Of a DNA stretch of 7,270 nt, positions 1-6,788 are shown one piece after another. The number at the start of each line of letters is the position of its first letter. Position 1 is the stretch's first letter. Below the pieces are notes generated by a model. That model was not told where the DNA came from. It saw only the letters and a program-made list of their open reading frames with translations, and did not search any database. The stretch is from Chitinophagaceae bacterium. GTDB lineage: Bacteria > Bacteroidota > Bacteroidia > Chitinophagales > Chitinophagaceae. The stretch is taken from assembly GCA_019747455.1 (NCBI GenBank), contig JAIEQT010000121.1:1-7270 (forward strand), in the 5' to 3' direction. Position numbers and translations under genes: made by a program.

Positions 1-2
1 TT

Positions 3-3000
3 GCTAAAACAAACGAAACTGCACATGCGATATTAGCCGGGAAAGTAGTTAAGTCTTTTATAAACAGGTATAAGCGAAAGGATGGTGGCATAGCTTACAA
101 CCTTTGGTCGGCCAGATGGGATGATAAAGCTCAGTTAATGTATTGCGTGGCAAGAGATACCAAGGAAACCATAGAACAAGGCTTACTATTACAAAAAAGC
201 GAAGAGCGTTTCCGGGCATTGGTACAAGAAGCCTCTGATTTGATTGCGATCATAGATATAGAAGGAAATTATAGTTATGTAAGCCCATCCACTACTTCCA
301 TTTTAGGTATATTACCCGAAACGTTATTAGGCAAAAACGCATTCGATTATATTCATCCGGATGATAGAGAAAAAACATTACCCTACTTACAAAAAATTAC
401 GACGGAGAAAACAGTTAAAGTACCTCCTTTTCGATTTCAAAACAGTAAGGGTGAATGGCATTGGATCGAAACCGTTTTAACCAACATGTTGGATAACCAC
501 ACCATAAAAGGTATCGTATCCAATGCAAGAGATGTAACAGAAAAAGTAAAGGAAGAACGACTGAGAAAGTTGCTGGAAAGCGTTATCACCAATACCCATG
601 ATGCTGTATTAATTACTGAAGCTGAACCACTCGATGAACCCGGTCCGCGTATTATTTATGTAAACGAAGCCTTTACCAAAATGACCGGCTATACCGCAGA
701 AGAAGTGATTGGCAAAACACCCCGTATACTTCAAGGGCCGGCCTCAAACAAAAAAGCCCTTGCCGAACTAGGCAAGGCATTGCGTAATTGGGAGGCCCAC
801 GAAATAACTACCATTAATTACAAAAAAAACGGTGAGGAATTTTGGATAAATTTTACCGTTACTCCCGTTGCAGATGAAACCGGATGGTACACGCATTGGA
901 TAGCCATTGAGAGAGACGTTACGGAACAAAAAAATAAGGAACTGGAAAATGAATTTATTTCTAAAATAAGTTTAGCCTTTAATATCGATAATGATTTCCA
1001 AAAAGCTGCCGATGAACTATGCAAAACAGCAGGAAACTATGGCATATTCGACTGGGTTGAGTTGTGGACATTGAACCTGGAAGAAACTGAAATGCGTTTA
1101 CTCAGTTATTATATAAAAGATGTTGAAAAGAAACATGGTTATGAGGAGAGCTATAAACTCAGTGCTATTAAAACCGGGGAAGGATTCTTAGGTAGATTAT
1201 GGAAGGCCAGGAAATCATTGTTGATCGATGATATTGACAAAGCCGATTTCTTTCTTAATAAAGATTCCGTTACACATTTAGGCATAAAATCTCTCATAGG
1301 TATCCCACTTTTATTTAATGATAGAGTAATTGGGGTATTGAAATTTGGCACTAAAAATAATCCTGACTATTTGAACAGGTTACTCAAAATATCAAAACAG
1401 CTAGAAACTTTTATCGGCTCAGAAATACAAAGAAAAAGAATAGAGAGAGATCTGAGTTATCTGTTTGATGCCATTCCGGATATTATTAGCCTAAGCGATC
1501 TGCAGGGTAAAATATTAAGAATAAACAAAACGGGCTCCGAGTTACTGGGCTACACGCAAGAAGAAATTATAAACCAGGGCTTTGAAAAATTCATTCACCC
1601 CGATGATTTACAAATTGCTTACCAAGAATTAAGTAACCTGGGCGAAGGTAAGAGTACGTTTGGGTTCGAGGTTCGTTTCATTACCAAATCGGGCAAACCC
1701 ATTTGGTTGAGTTGGTACTGTAAATCGAATGTTAAAGAGGGACTTATTTATGCCACCACCAAAAATATTACTAGAGAAAAATATTTAAGTGAACTTAATA
1801 AACAAACGCGCAAATTGGCCAGAATTGGAAGCTGGGAAGTAGATCTTATTAAAAATGAGATTTACTGGACCGACGAAGTACATGAAATACATGAAACCGA
1901 TCCTGCATCCTTTACACCTACTGTTGCTTCTTCTATTCAATTTTATAAAGAAGAATTCAGACCTTCTATTGAATCATATGTAGCTACTGCCATTGAAACA
2001 GGTAAGTCTTTCGATTTTGAAGCAATTATCGTAACTGCAAGAAAACATGAGCGATGGGTTAGAACTATCGGCACAACAGAATTTAGTAATGGTAAGTGCA
2101 CCAAAATTTTTGGAAGCTTTCAGGATATCCATGAAAAAAAGATGGCTGAAGAGCAATTAGCTAAAGCTTATGAAGAGAAAAATAATATTCTGGAAAGTAT
2201 TGGAGATGCATTCTTTACTGTAAATAAAAACTGGATAGTTACCTATTGGAACAAACAGGCAGAAAAGTTCTTAAATCTACCAAAAGAAAAAATAGTAGGT
2301 AAAAATCTTTGGGAAGTGTTTGCAGATGATATTGATTCGCAGTTCTATCGTCAATACCAACATGCCATAAAAACAGGGGAAATTGTTCGTTTTGAAGAAA
2401 AATATCCAAGCCTTGGAAAATGGTTTGAAGTGAATGTGTATCCATCTGCAACAGGTCTTTCTATTTATCTCGCAGATATTACCTTACGTAAGGAGGTTGA
2501 TGAGCGTTTGATACAAGCCAATGAACGTTTCGAAAAAATAACAGAAGCAACCAACGATGCCATTTGGGATTGGGATATTAAAAATGATACCCTTTACTGG
2601 GGAGATGGTTATAAAACTATATTCGGTTACGATGTAGATAGAATTACGCCCACCTTAGCCTCATGGACAAGTCATCTTCATCCGGAAGATGTGGAATGGG
2701 TAATCCAAAGCCTCAATACAGCTATCGAAAACGGACAAAATAGTTGGATGGCGGAGTACCGCTATAAACAAAGTGATGGGTCTTTTACTTATGTAAACGA
2801 TAGAGGGCTAGTAATCAGAGATGCTAATAAAATAGCTATTAGAATGGTAGGTGCCATGACTGATATCTCAGAAAGGAAAAGCCATGAAGAACAACTGGTA
2901 GCTATCAATGAAAAATTAGAAATACAAACTAAAGAATTACAAAGATCGAATGAGGAGTTAGAGCAATTTGCCTTTATCACTTCTCACGACTTGCAGGAAC

Positions 3001-3038
3001 CCTTACGAATGATTGCTAGTTATATATGGATCAGTTGA
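3..3038 (+). CDS. Multi-PAS/GAF soluble sensor histidine kinase, N-terminal part (5' partial, ends at a frameshift)
   Basis: This is the sensor part of a histidine kinase. The frame is open to the left edge, so the real start lies outside; the ATG at 138 falls at the end of a PAS domain and is not the start. Counting residues from that ATG, I see the end of PAS1 (to about 10), PAS2 (24-136), PAS3 (143-264), GAF (268-432), PAS4 (437-549), PAS5 (556-668), PAS6 (682-786), PAS7 (797-915), a helical linker (915-940) and the first DHp helix with H-box SHDLQEPLRMI, phospho-acceptor H950. PAS domains show the usual HPDD or HPED turns and D-[IV]-T-E exits. No membrane segment is visible, so it is probably cytoplasmic. 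The frame stops at 3036-3038 just after the H-box; the missing DHp remainder and ATPase domain continue in another frame from 3026. Ligands are unknown. Family assignment is firm; whether the gene is functional is not. Confidence 0.93.
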   Translation, partial: AKTNETAHAILAGKVVKSFINRYKRKDGGIAYNLWSARWDDKAQLMYCVARDTKETIEQGLLLQKSEERFRALVQEASDLIAIIDIEGNYSYVSPSTTSILGILPETLLGKNAFDYIHPDDREKTLPYLQKITTEKTVKVPPFRFQNSKGEWHWIETVLTNMLDNHTIKGIVSNARDVTEKVKEERLRKLLESVITNTHDAVLITEAEPLDEPGPRIIYVNEAFTKMTGYTAEEVIGKTPRILQGPASNKKALAELGKALRNWEAHEITTINYKKNGEEFWINFTVTPVADETGWYTHWIAIERDVTEQKNKELENEFISKISLAFNIDNDFQKAADELCKTAGNYGIFDWVELWTLNLEETEMRLLSYYIKDVEKKHGYEESYKLSAIKTGEGFLGRLWKARKSLLIDDIDKADFFLNKDSVTHLGIKSLIGIPLLFNDRVIGVLKFGTKNNPDYLNRLLKISKQLETFIGSEIQRKRIERDLSYLFDAIPDIISLSDLQGKILRINKTGSELLGYTQEEIINQGFEKFIHPDDLQIAYQELSNLGEGKSTFGFEVRFITKSGKPIWLSWYCKSNVKEGLIYATTKNITREKYLSELNKQTRKLARIGSWEVDLIKNEIYWTDEVHEIHETDPASFTPTVASSIQFYKEEFRPSIESYVATAIETGKSFDFEAIIVTARKHERWVRTIGTTEFSNGKCTKIFGSFQDIHEKKMAEEQLAKAYEEKNNILESIGDAFFTVNKNWIVTYWNKQAEKFLNLPKEKIVGKNLWEVFADDIDSQFYRQYQHAIKTGEIVRFEEKYPSLGKWFEVNVYPSATGLSIYLADITLRKEVDERLIQANERFEKITEATNDAIWDWDIKNDTLYWGDGYKTIFGYDVDRITPTLASWTSHLHPEDVEWVIQSLNTAIENGQNSWMAEYRYKQSDGSFTYVNDRGLVIRDANKIAIRMVGAMTDISERKSHEEQLVAINEKLEIQTKELQRSNEELEQFAFITSHDLQEPLRMIASYIWIS
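3021..3028 (+). other. Frame disruption inside the DHp helix of the first kinase
   Basis: The bases TATATATG join two halves of one kinase. Read in the upstream frame they give S-Y-I-W-I-S and a stop. Removing one TA (or AT) dinucleotide gives RMIASY followed directly by MDQLKRKYADKL, which matches the uninterrupted helix that I recall for this kinase group. A 2-nt insertion in a short TA run is therefore the simplest explanation. It may be a real mutation or a sequencing error. No X-XXY-YYZ slippery heptamer lies in frame here, so programmed frameshifting is unlikely. Confidence 0.85.
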
Positions 3039-3628
3039 AAAGGAAATATGCAGATAAACTGGATGATAAAGCACTACAATACATTCACTTTGCAACAGAT
3101 GGAGCTAGGCGAATGAAACAGATTATATTGGATCTATTACTGTATTCTAGAGCCAACAGACCTGATGAGCAAAAAGAACTGTTAAATTTTAATGAAATTG
3201 TATTAGAGTTCTTACAACTACGAAGAAAGTTAATTGCGGAAAAAAATGCCAGTATTAACTCAGGTAGACTTCCAGTAATGGAAACCTATACTGCCCCTAT
3301 TACTCAGATATTTCATTGCTTGTTAGATAATGCGTTAAAATATGCCAAAGAAGATGTACCTCCTATCATCGATATTGATGTTAGAGAAACGACAGACCAT
3401 TGGGAGTTTACCATTAAGGATAATGGCATAGGAATTGATCCTATATTTTTCGAAAAGATATTTATCATTTTCCAACGACTACATAACAGAAACGACTACG
3501 AGGGTACCGGTATAGGGCTATCCATAGCTAAACGCAGTGTAGAGTTCTTGGGTGGTAAAATCTGGTTAGAATCTGAACTTGGAAAAGGGACAACATTTTA
3601 TTTTACCATCCCAAAAACTAAGATCTAA
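3026..3628 (+). CDS. Histidine kinase C-terminal part: second DHp helix and HATPase domain (separated by frameshift)
   Basis: This 200-residue frame carries the rest of the kinase. It has the end of DHp helix 1 and helix 2 (1-45, with FATDGARRMKQIILDLLLYSR), then the ATP-binding CA domain: N-box CLLDNALKYA with N102, G1 box DNGIGI (132-137), F-box near 142-149, G2 box GTGIGLS (160-166), and the closing segment IWLESELGKGTTFYFTI. All ATP-lid and Mg-binding motifs look intact. The ATG at 3026 is the junction methionine of the original protein rather than an obvious evolved start, and no ribosome binding site precedes it. It overlaps the upstream piece by 13 nt, so re-initiation after the stop at 3036-3038 is conceivable. 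Without the H-box histidine it could not act as a normal kinase alone. Seventeen nt separate it from the hydrolase gene. Confidence 0.9.
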   Translation: MDQLKRKYADKLDDKALQYIHFATDGARRMKQIILDLLLYSRANRPDEQKELLNFNEIVLEFLQLRRKLIAEKNASINSGRLPVMETYTAPITQIFHCLLDNALKYAKEDVPPIIDIDVRETTDHWEFTIKDNGIGIDPIFFEKIFIIFQRLHNRNDYEGTGIGLSIAKRSVEFLGGKIWLESELGKGTTFYFTIPKTKI

Positions 3629-3645
3629 GTATTAAAAAAATATCT

Positions 3646-4461
3646 ATGAGCGAACAAATCATAAATAGAAATAATATTAAAATATCAGGTTCGGGAAAAC
3701 AACCTATGCTATTTGCACATGGATATGGTTGCGATCAACATATGTGGCGTTATATAACCCCAGCCTTTGAAAAAGAGTTTAAACTCGTATTATTTGATCA
3801 TGTAGGCTCAGGAAAATCAGATCAAACCGCATATGATTTTGAGAAATATAAAACAGTTAAAGGATATGCAGATGATCTGATAGAAATCTGTGATACACTT
3901 AATCTTAAAGAGGTAATTTTTGTAGGTCATTCCGTGAGTAGTATCATTGGCGTTCTTGCCGCTGTAGAAAGGCCTGACTTATTTGATAAATTGATATTGA
4001 TTGGCCCTTCCCCTTGCTATATAAATAAAACAGATTATGTAGGGGGATTTAAACAAGATGATATTGATGAACTCATCGCAACCCTAGAAAGCAATTACCT
4101 GGGTTGGTCGAGTTATATTACACCTGTTATCATTGGAAATCCTGAAAAAGAAGTGTATGCAGAAGAACTTAAAAATAGTTTTTGCAGCATGAATCCTGAT
4201 ATTGCCAAACAATTTGCGAGAGCAACTTTTCTGGGCGATAATCGGGAAGATCTTTTCAAAGTAACATCATCCACGCTAATTATTCAATGCCATCCCGATG
4301 TGATTGCCCCTGTTGAAGTTGGCATGTTTGTACATAAGGCAATACCGCAGAGCGAGTATGTACTTTTAAATAGCCCCGGTCATTGTCCGCACCTAACGGC
4401 ACCCGAACAAGTTATTGCAAGCATAGAAGCTTATTTAAAAAATAAATCATTTGAAAACTAA
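3646..4461 (+). CDS. rsbQ: RsbQ-type alpha/beta hydrolase (sensory hydrolase, partner of a PAS protein)
   Basis: This 271-residue protein is a serine alpha/beta hydrolase of the RsbQ/KAI2/D14 group. Compared from memory with Bacillus subtilis RsbQ, it shares KISGSGK, FAHGYGCDQHMW, LFDHVGSGKSD, the FVGHSV nucleophile elbow, LIGPSPCYIN, the region FCSMNPDIAKQFARATF, and SPGHCPHL, over nearly the same length. The triad is S96, D218 and H246, matching S96, D219 and H247 of RsbQ. The oxyanion segment has HG where RsbQ has PG. No signal peptide is seen, so it is cytoplasmic. In Bacillus, RsbQ is needed for the PAS phosphatase RsbP to activate sigma-B under energy stress, probably by making or delivering a small hydrophobic ligand. 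Here the next gene overlaps it by 11 nt and encodes a PAS histidine kinase, the likely partner. The ATG at 3646 aligns with the RsbQ start; no Shine-Dalgarno sequence is visible. The substrate is unknown. Confidence 0.93.
   Translation: MSEQIINRNNIKISGSGKQPMLFAHGYGCDQHMWRYITPAFEKEFKLVLFDHVGSGKSDQTAYDFEKYKTVKGYADDLIEICDTLNLKEVIFVGHSVSSIIGVLAAVERPDLFDKLILIGPSPCYINKTDYVGGFKQDDIDELIATLESNYLGWSSYITPVIIGNPEKEVYAEELKNSFCSMNPDIAKQFARATFLGDNREDLFKVTSSTLIIQCHPDVIAPVEVGMFVHKAIPQSEYVLLNSPGHCPHLTAPEQVIASIEAYLKNKSFEN
4451..4461 (+). promoter_or_regulatory. TTG start and 11-nt overlap coupling rsbQ to the PAS kinase
   Basis: The kinase frame has a stop at 4436-4438, then AAA, ATA, AAT, CAT and TTG at 4451. 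The next in-frame ATG is at 4628, inside the PAS domain, which would destroy it. TTG 4451, or a second TTG at 4463, is therefore the best start. The rsbQ stop TAA at 4459-4461 lies inside the new gene, which fits translational coupling. No ribosome binding site is evident. Confidence 0.7.
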
Positions 4462-5560
4462 ATTGATTATAGAAGACGCAGAAGATCTTTACCAAAATGC
4501 TCCTTTTGGATATCTGACAGTACAATCAGATGGTCTTATTATTAATATCAATAGCACTTTACTACATTGGCTGGGATACGAACGCCAAGAAATTGAATTC
4601 CAAAAATCATTTCAGGATCTATTGATAATGGGCGATAAAATATACTACGAAACGCATATCATGCCCATGCTACTAGTACAAAATGAAATCGCGGAAATTA
4701 ATATCCAACTTAAAGGAAAGGGATTAATACGGCTTCCTGTATTGATAAATGCTAAAAGAATTGTAGATTCAACAAACCAGGAATCTTTTTTTAGATTTTC
4801 CCTGTTAGATATCACCCAAAGAAGAAAATATGAGCTTGAGTTGATGAAAGCCAGAAAAGAGGCAGAAACAACGGTTCAACAGCTCAAAGAAATTAAGCAA
4901 GATCTGGAACAATTTGCTTATGTTGTTGCACACGACCTGAAAACACCATTAAGAAGTATTAAAGGCCTGTTAAGCATTATCAAAAACAAAGGAGACAAAA
5001 TGGATAATACAAAAAAACAGGAGTACTTCAATGTTGTTATCAATGCTGCGGATGACATGTATAAATTAATTGATAGTTTATTGGAATATGCAAGAACCGG
5101 CAGCGTACAGGAAGAGATGCAAGAGGTTACAGTATCAGGTATTTTTAAAACACAATTAAACTTTTTTGAACAAGAAATAAAAAAACTTGGTGGACAAATT
5201 GAAACACACAGTACAATCAAGTATATCACGGTTTATCCTGTTTTGTTTCAGCAAGTACTTATGAATCTCATTAGCAATGCCATAAAATATCGTAGTGAAA
5301 CACCCCCAATCATTCAAGTTACATGTAAAGACCAAAAAGGATATACTCTTTTTTCTGTAACAGACAATGGCATGGGCATTCCTACAGATCGCTTTGAAGC
5401 CGTTTTTAAACTATTCCGAAGCTTGAATCCAAACAATGACAGCAATGGTATTGGCTTGGCAATATGTAAAAAAATAATTGAGCTCCATGGCGGAACTATT
5501 TGGCTGGAATCTGAAATAGGAAAGGGTACAACATTCTATTTTACGATACGCAAAGACTAG
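4451..5560 (+). CDS. PAS-domain histidine kinase coupled to rsbQ (RsbP-like PAS, kinase output)
   Basis: This 369-residue cytoplasmic kinase has one PAS domain (about 8-125), a helical linker (126-152), a DHp domain with H-box AHDLKTPLRSI and phospho-acceptor H161, and a CA domain with N-box LISNAIKY (N276), G1 DNGMGI (305-310), F-box around 319-322, G2 NGIGLA (332-337) and the end GTTFYFTI. Every motif needed for autophosphorylation is present. The PAS sequence (NAPFGYLTV, FQDLLIMGDKIYYETHIMPM, RLPVLINA) resembles, by recall, the PAS found in RsbP-type phosphatases rather than those of the larger kinase upstream. With an RsbQ hydrolase immediately before it, the likely role is to sense the hydrolase or its product and pass the signal to a receiver, perhaps the two receiver proteins that follow after a 134-nt gap. 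There are no membrane segments. The pairing with RsbQ is inferred from gene order and PAS type. Confidence 0.92.
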   Translation: MKTKLIIEDAEDLYQNAPFGYLTVQSDGLIININSTLLHWLGYERQEIEFQKSFQDLLIMGDKIYYETHIMPMLLVQNEIAEINIQLKGKGLIRLPVLINAKRIVDSTNQESFFRFSLLDITQRRKYELELMKARKEAETTVQQLKEIKQDLEQFAYVVAHDLKTPLRSIKGLLSIIKNKGDKMDNTKKQEYFNVVINAADDMYKLIDSLLEYARTGSVQEEMQEVTVSGIFKTQLNFFEQEIKKLGGQIETHSTIKYITVYPVLFQQVLMNLISNAIKYRSETPPIIQVTCKDQKGYTLFSVTDNGMGIPTDRFEAVFKLFRSLNPNNDSNGIGLAICKKIIELHGGTIWLESEIGKGTTFYFTIRKD

Positions 5561-5565
5561 TCTTT
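5552..5565 (+). repeat. 14-bp perfect palindrome over the kinase stop codon
   Basis: AAAGACTAGTCTTT is its own reverse complement and contains the TAG stop of the kinase. It has no spacer, few GC pairs and no following T-run, so it is a poor terminator. It might be a protein site or chance. A second AT-only palindrome, AAATAATTATTT, lies at 5594-5605 and runs into TT. Together these are the only structure I see in the 134-nt gap 5561-5694. Confidence 0.3.
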
Positions 5566-5694
5566 CAAACAAATAAATTCATATCTTAATGAGAAATAAT
5601 TATTTTTACAGAAAAACAAATCTATTGATGTACTCCTAAACCAACTTGAAAAAAGAAGCTTTTCTCTATTTCAAACACAATTAAACCCCCAGAT

Positions 5695-6135
5695 ATGAAA
5701 GAAGAGATATTAAAAACCGCACAAATTCTGCTTGTAGAAGATAATGAGGGCGACATTTTACTAACGCTTGAAGCTTTTGAAGAAGGGAAATTTAAAACCA
5801 AGGTTAGTGTTGCTAGAAATGGGCGGGAAGCACTCGATTTTTTATACAAAAGAGCGGCATTCATAGATGCTCAAAAGCCCGACTTAATTTTATTAGACAT
5901 CAATATTCCCATTTTTAATGGACACGAAATATTAGAAGAAATTAAAAAAGAGAATACCTTAAAGAAAATTCCTGTAATTATACTCAGTACTTCTTCGAAT
6001 GAAAAAGATATTGAAAGAGCATATAATAATCATTGCAACAGCTACATAAAAAAGCCTTTAGAAATGGAAGAATTTATAAACGCAGTTTTAAAAATTGAAG
6101 AGTTTTGGCTTCAGCTAACAACATTAGCTAAATGA
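5695..6135 (+). CDS. Single-domain response regulator, Rcp1-like receiver
   Basis: This 146-residue protein is a lone receiver (REC) domain with no output domain. The acidic pocket is E15 and D16 (LLVEDNEGD), the phospho-acceptor is D68 (LILLDINIP), the switch Ser/Thr is S98 (VIILSTSS) and the conserved lysine is K120, followed by proline (YIKKPL). The NEGD opening, the NGREALDFLYKR segment and the C-terminal helix ending IEEFWLQL are typical of the Rcp1 family, small regulators often encoded beside PAS or phytochrome-type kinases in Bacteroidota and Cyanobacteria. It probably takes phosphate from the kinase upstream or from the large kinase further left, and acts by protein contact or as a relay intermediate. 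It follows a 134-nt gap, so it may have its own promoter; no clear one is seen. The stop overlaps the next gene's start in ATGA. The ATG fits the usual receiver N-terminus. Confidence 0.93.
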   Translation: MKEEILKTAQILLVEDNEGDILLTLEAFEEGKFKTKVSVARNGREALDFLYKRAAFIDAQKPDLILLDINIPIFNGHEILEEIKKENTLKKIPVIILSTSSNEKDIERAYNNHCNSYIKKPLEMEEFINAVLKIEEFWLQLTTLAK

Positions 6136-6788
6136 ACAAACATCAAAACATAAAAAGATCTTTATCGGTAGCTATTTTGGAAGATAATGAGGCAGATTTT
6201 ATATTACTTGAAGACTACCTGATAGAAACTTTTAAAACGGTACAGGTCAATAGATACTCTTTTTTAAAAGACTTTAAAGAATACATAGATAATAAGTCGG
6301 GAAACAATATTGACCTAATACTTTTAGATCTACACTTACCGGATTTATCAGGCTTTGCATTAATTCAAAAAATACTTTCCCTAAATGTTCAGGTACCCAT
6401 TATCGTTTTAACGGGTTATACAGATCTTTCTTTAGCAAAAGAGAGTCTGAAACTAGGTATTGATGATTTTTTGATTAAAGATGAAGTAACCCCAAGTATT
6501 CTACATAAGAGTATAGAATTCGCATTTAGCAGAAGACAATATGTAAGTCATATAGAAGCACAAAACGAAAAACTCAGGAATATTGCGTGGACACAATCAC
6601 ACATCGTAAGAGCTCCCCTATCAAGGATTTTGGGTATTATCAATTTGATTGAAAATGAAAAGTATAATCTGGAAGATCTAGCATACTGGTTAAAACAACT
6701 AAGGGTTTCATCAGATGAAATGGATGCCATTGTTAGGAAAATTACAGACGAGGCACAAGAAATCCAATTGAATAAGAATAATGGATAG
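6132..6788 (+). CDS. Receiver domain fused to a DHp domain lacking the ATPase domain
   Basis: This 218-residue protein starts with a receiver domain (about 12-127): acidic pair E17 and D18 (ILEDNEAD), phospho-acceptor D66 (LILLDLHLP), switch T94 (IVLTGYTD) and lysine K116, followed by Asp rather than the usual Pro (LIKDEVTP). A helical linker (128-149) leads to a DHp-like four-helix segment (150-212) with IAWTQSHIVRAPLSRILG, where H157 sits at the phospho-acceptor position. No N, G1 or G2 box follows; the protein ends right after the second helix. The residue after H157 is Ile, where active kinases have Asp or Glu, so self-phosphorylation is not expected. It may be a relay carrier (receiver to His, Hpt-like), a dimerisation decoy, or a regulator that binds a kinase. 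The ATG overlaps the preceding receiver's stop by 4 nt, so the two are probably made together. It is cytoplasmic. Confidence 0.88.
   Translation: MNKHQNIKRSLSVAILEDNEADFILLEDYLIETFKTVQVNRYSFLKDFKEYIDNKSGNNIDLILLDLHLPDLSGFALIQKILSLNVQVPIIVLTGYTDLSLAKESLKLGIDDFLIKDEVTPSILHKSIEFAFSRRQYVSHIEAQNEKLRNIAWTQSHIVRAPLSRILGIINLIENEKYNLEDLAYWLKQLRVSSDEMDAIVRKITDEAQEIQLNKNNG

Noticed and set aside
138..140. ATG at 138 as the true start of the large kinase
   Set aside because: The frame is open to the left edge, and the upstream codons encode the rest of a PAS domain (FINRYKRKDGG, NLWSARWDD).
940..1440. GAF domain of the large kinase as a bilin-binding phytochrome domain
   Set aside because: The usual chromophore cysteine context and phytochrome signature residues are absent; it looks like a generic GAF.
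3010..3040. Programmed ribosomal frameshift joining the two kinase halves
   Set aside because: There is no in-frame slippery heptamer and no obvious downstream stem; a 2-nt insertion explains the pattern more simply.
3560..5548. Near-matching tails of the two kinases (IWLESE-GKGTTFYFTI at 3560-3610 and 5498-5548, 41 of 51 bases equal) as a recent duplication
   Set aside because: Most differences fall at third codon positions and the rest of the proteins differ widely. This fits a conserved family motif under selection, not a recent copy.
5646..5674. Possible Bacteroidota promoter before the Rcp1-like receiver: TTG at 5646-5648 and TATTTC at 5667-5672, 18 nt between
   Set aside because: The downstream element matches TAnnTTTG only in part, and such AT-rich matches arise easily by chance.
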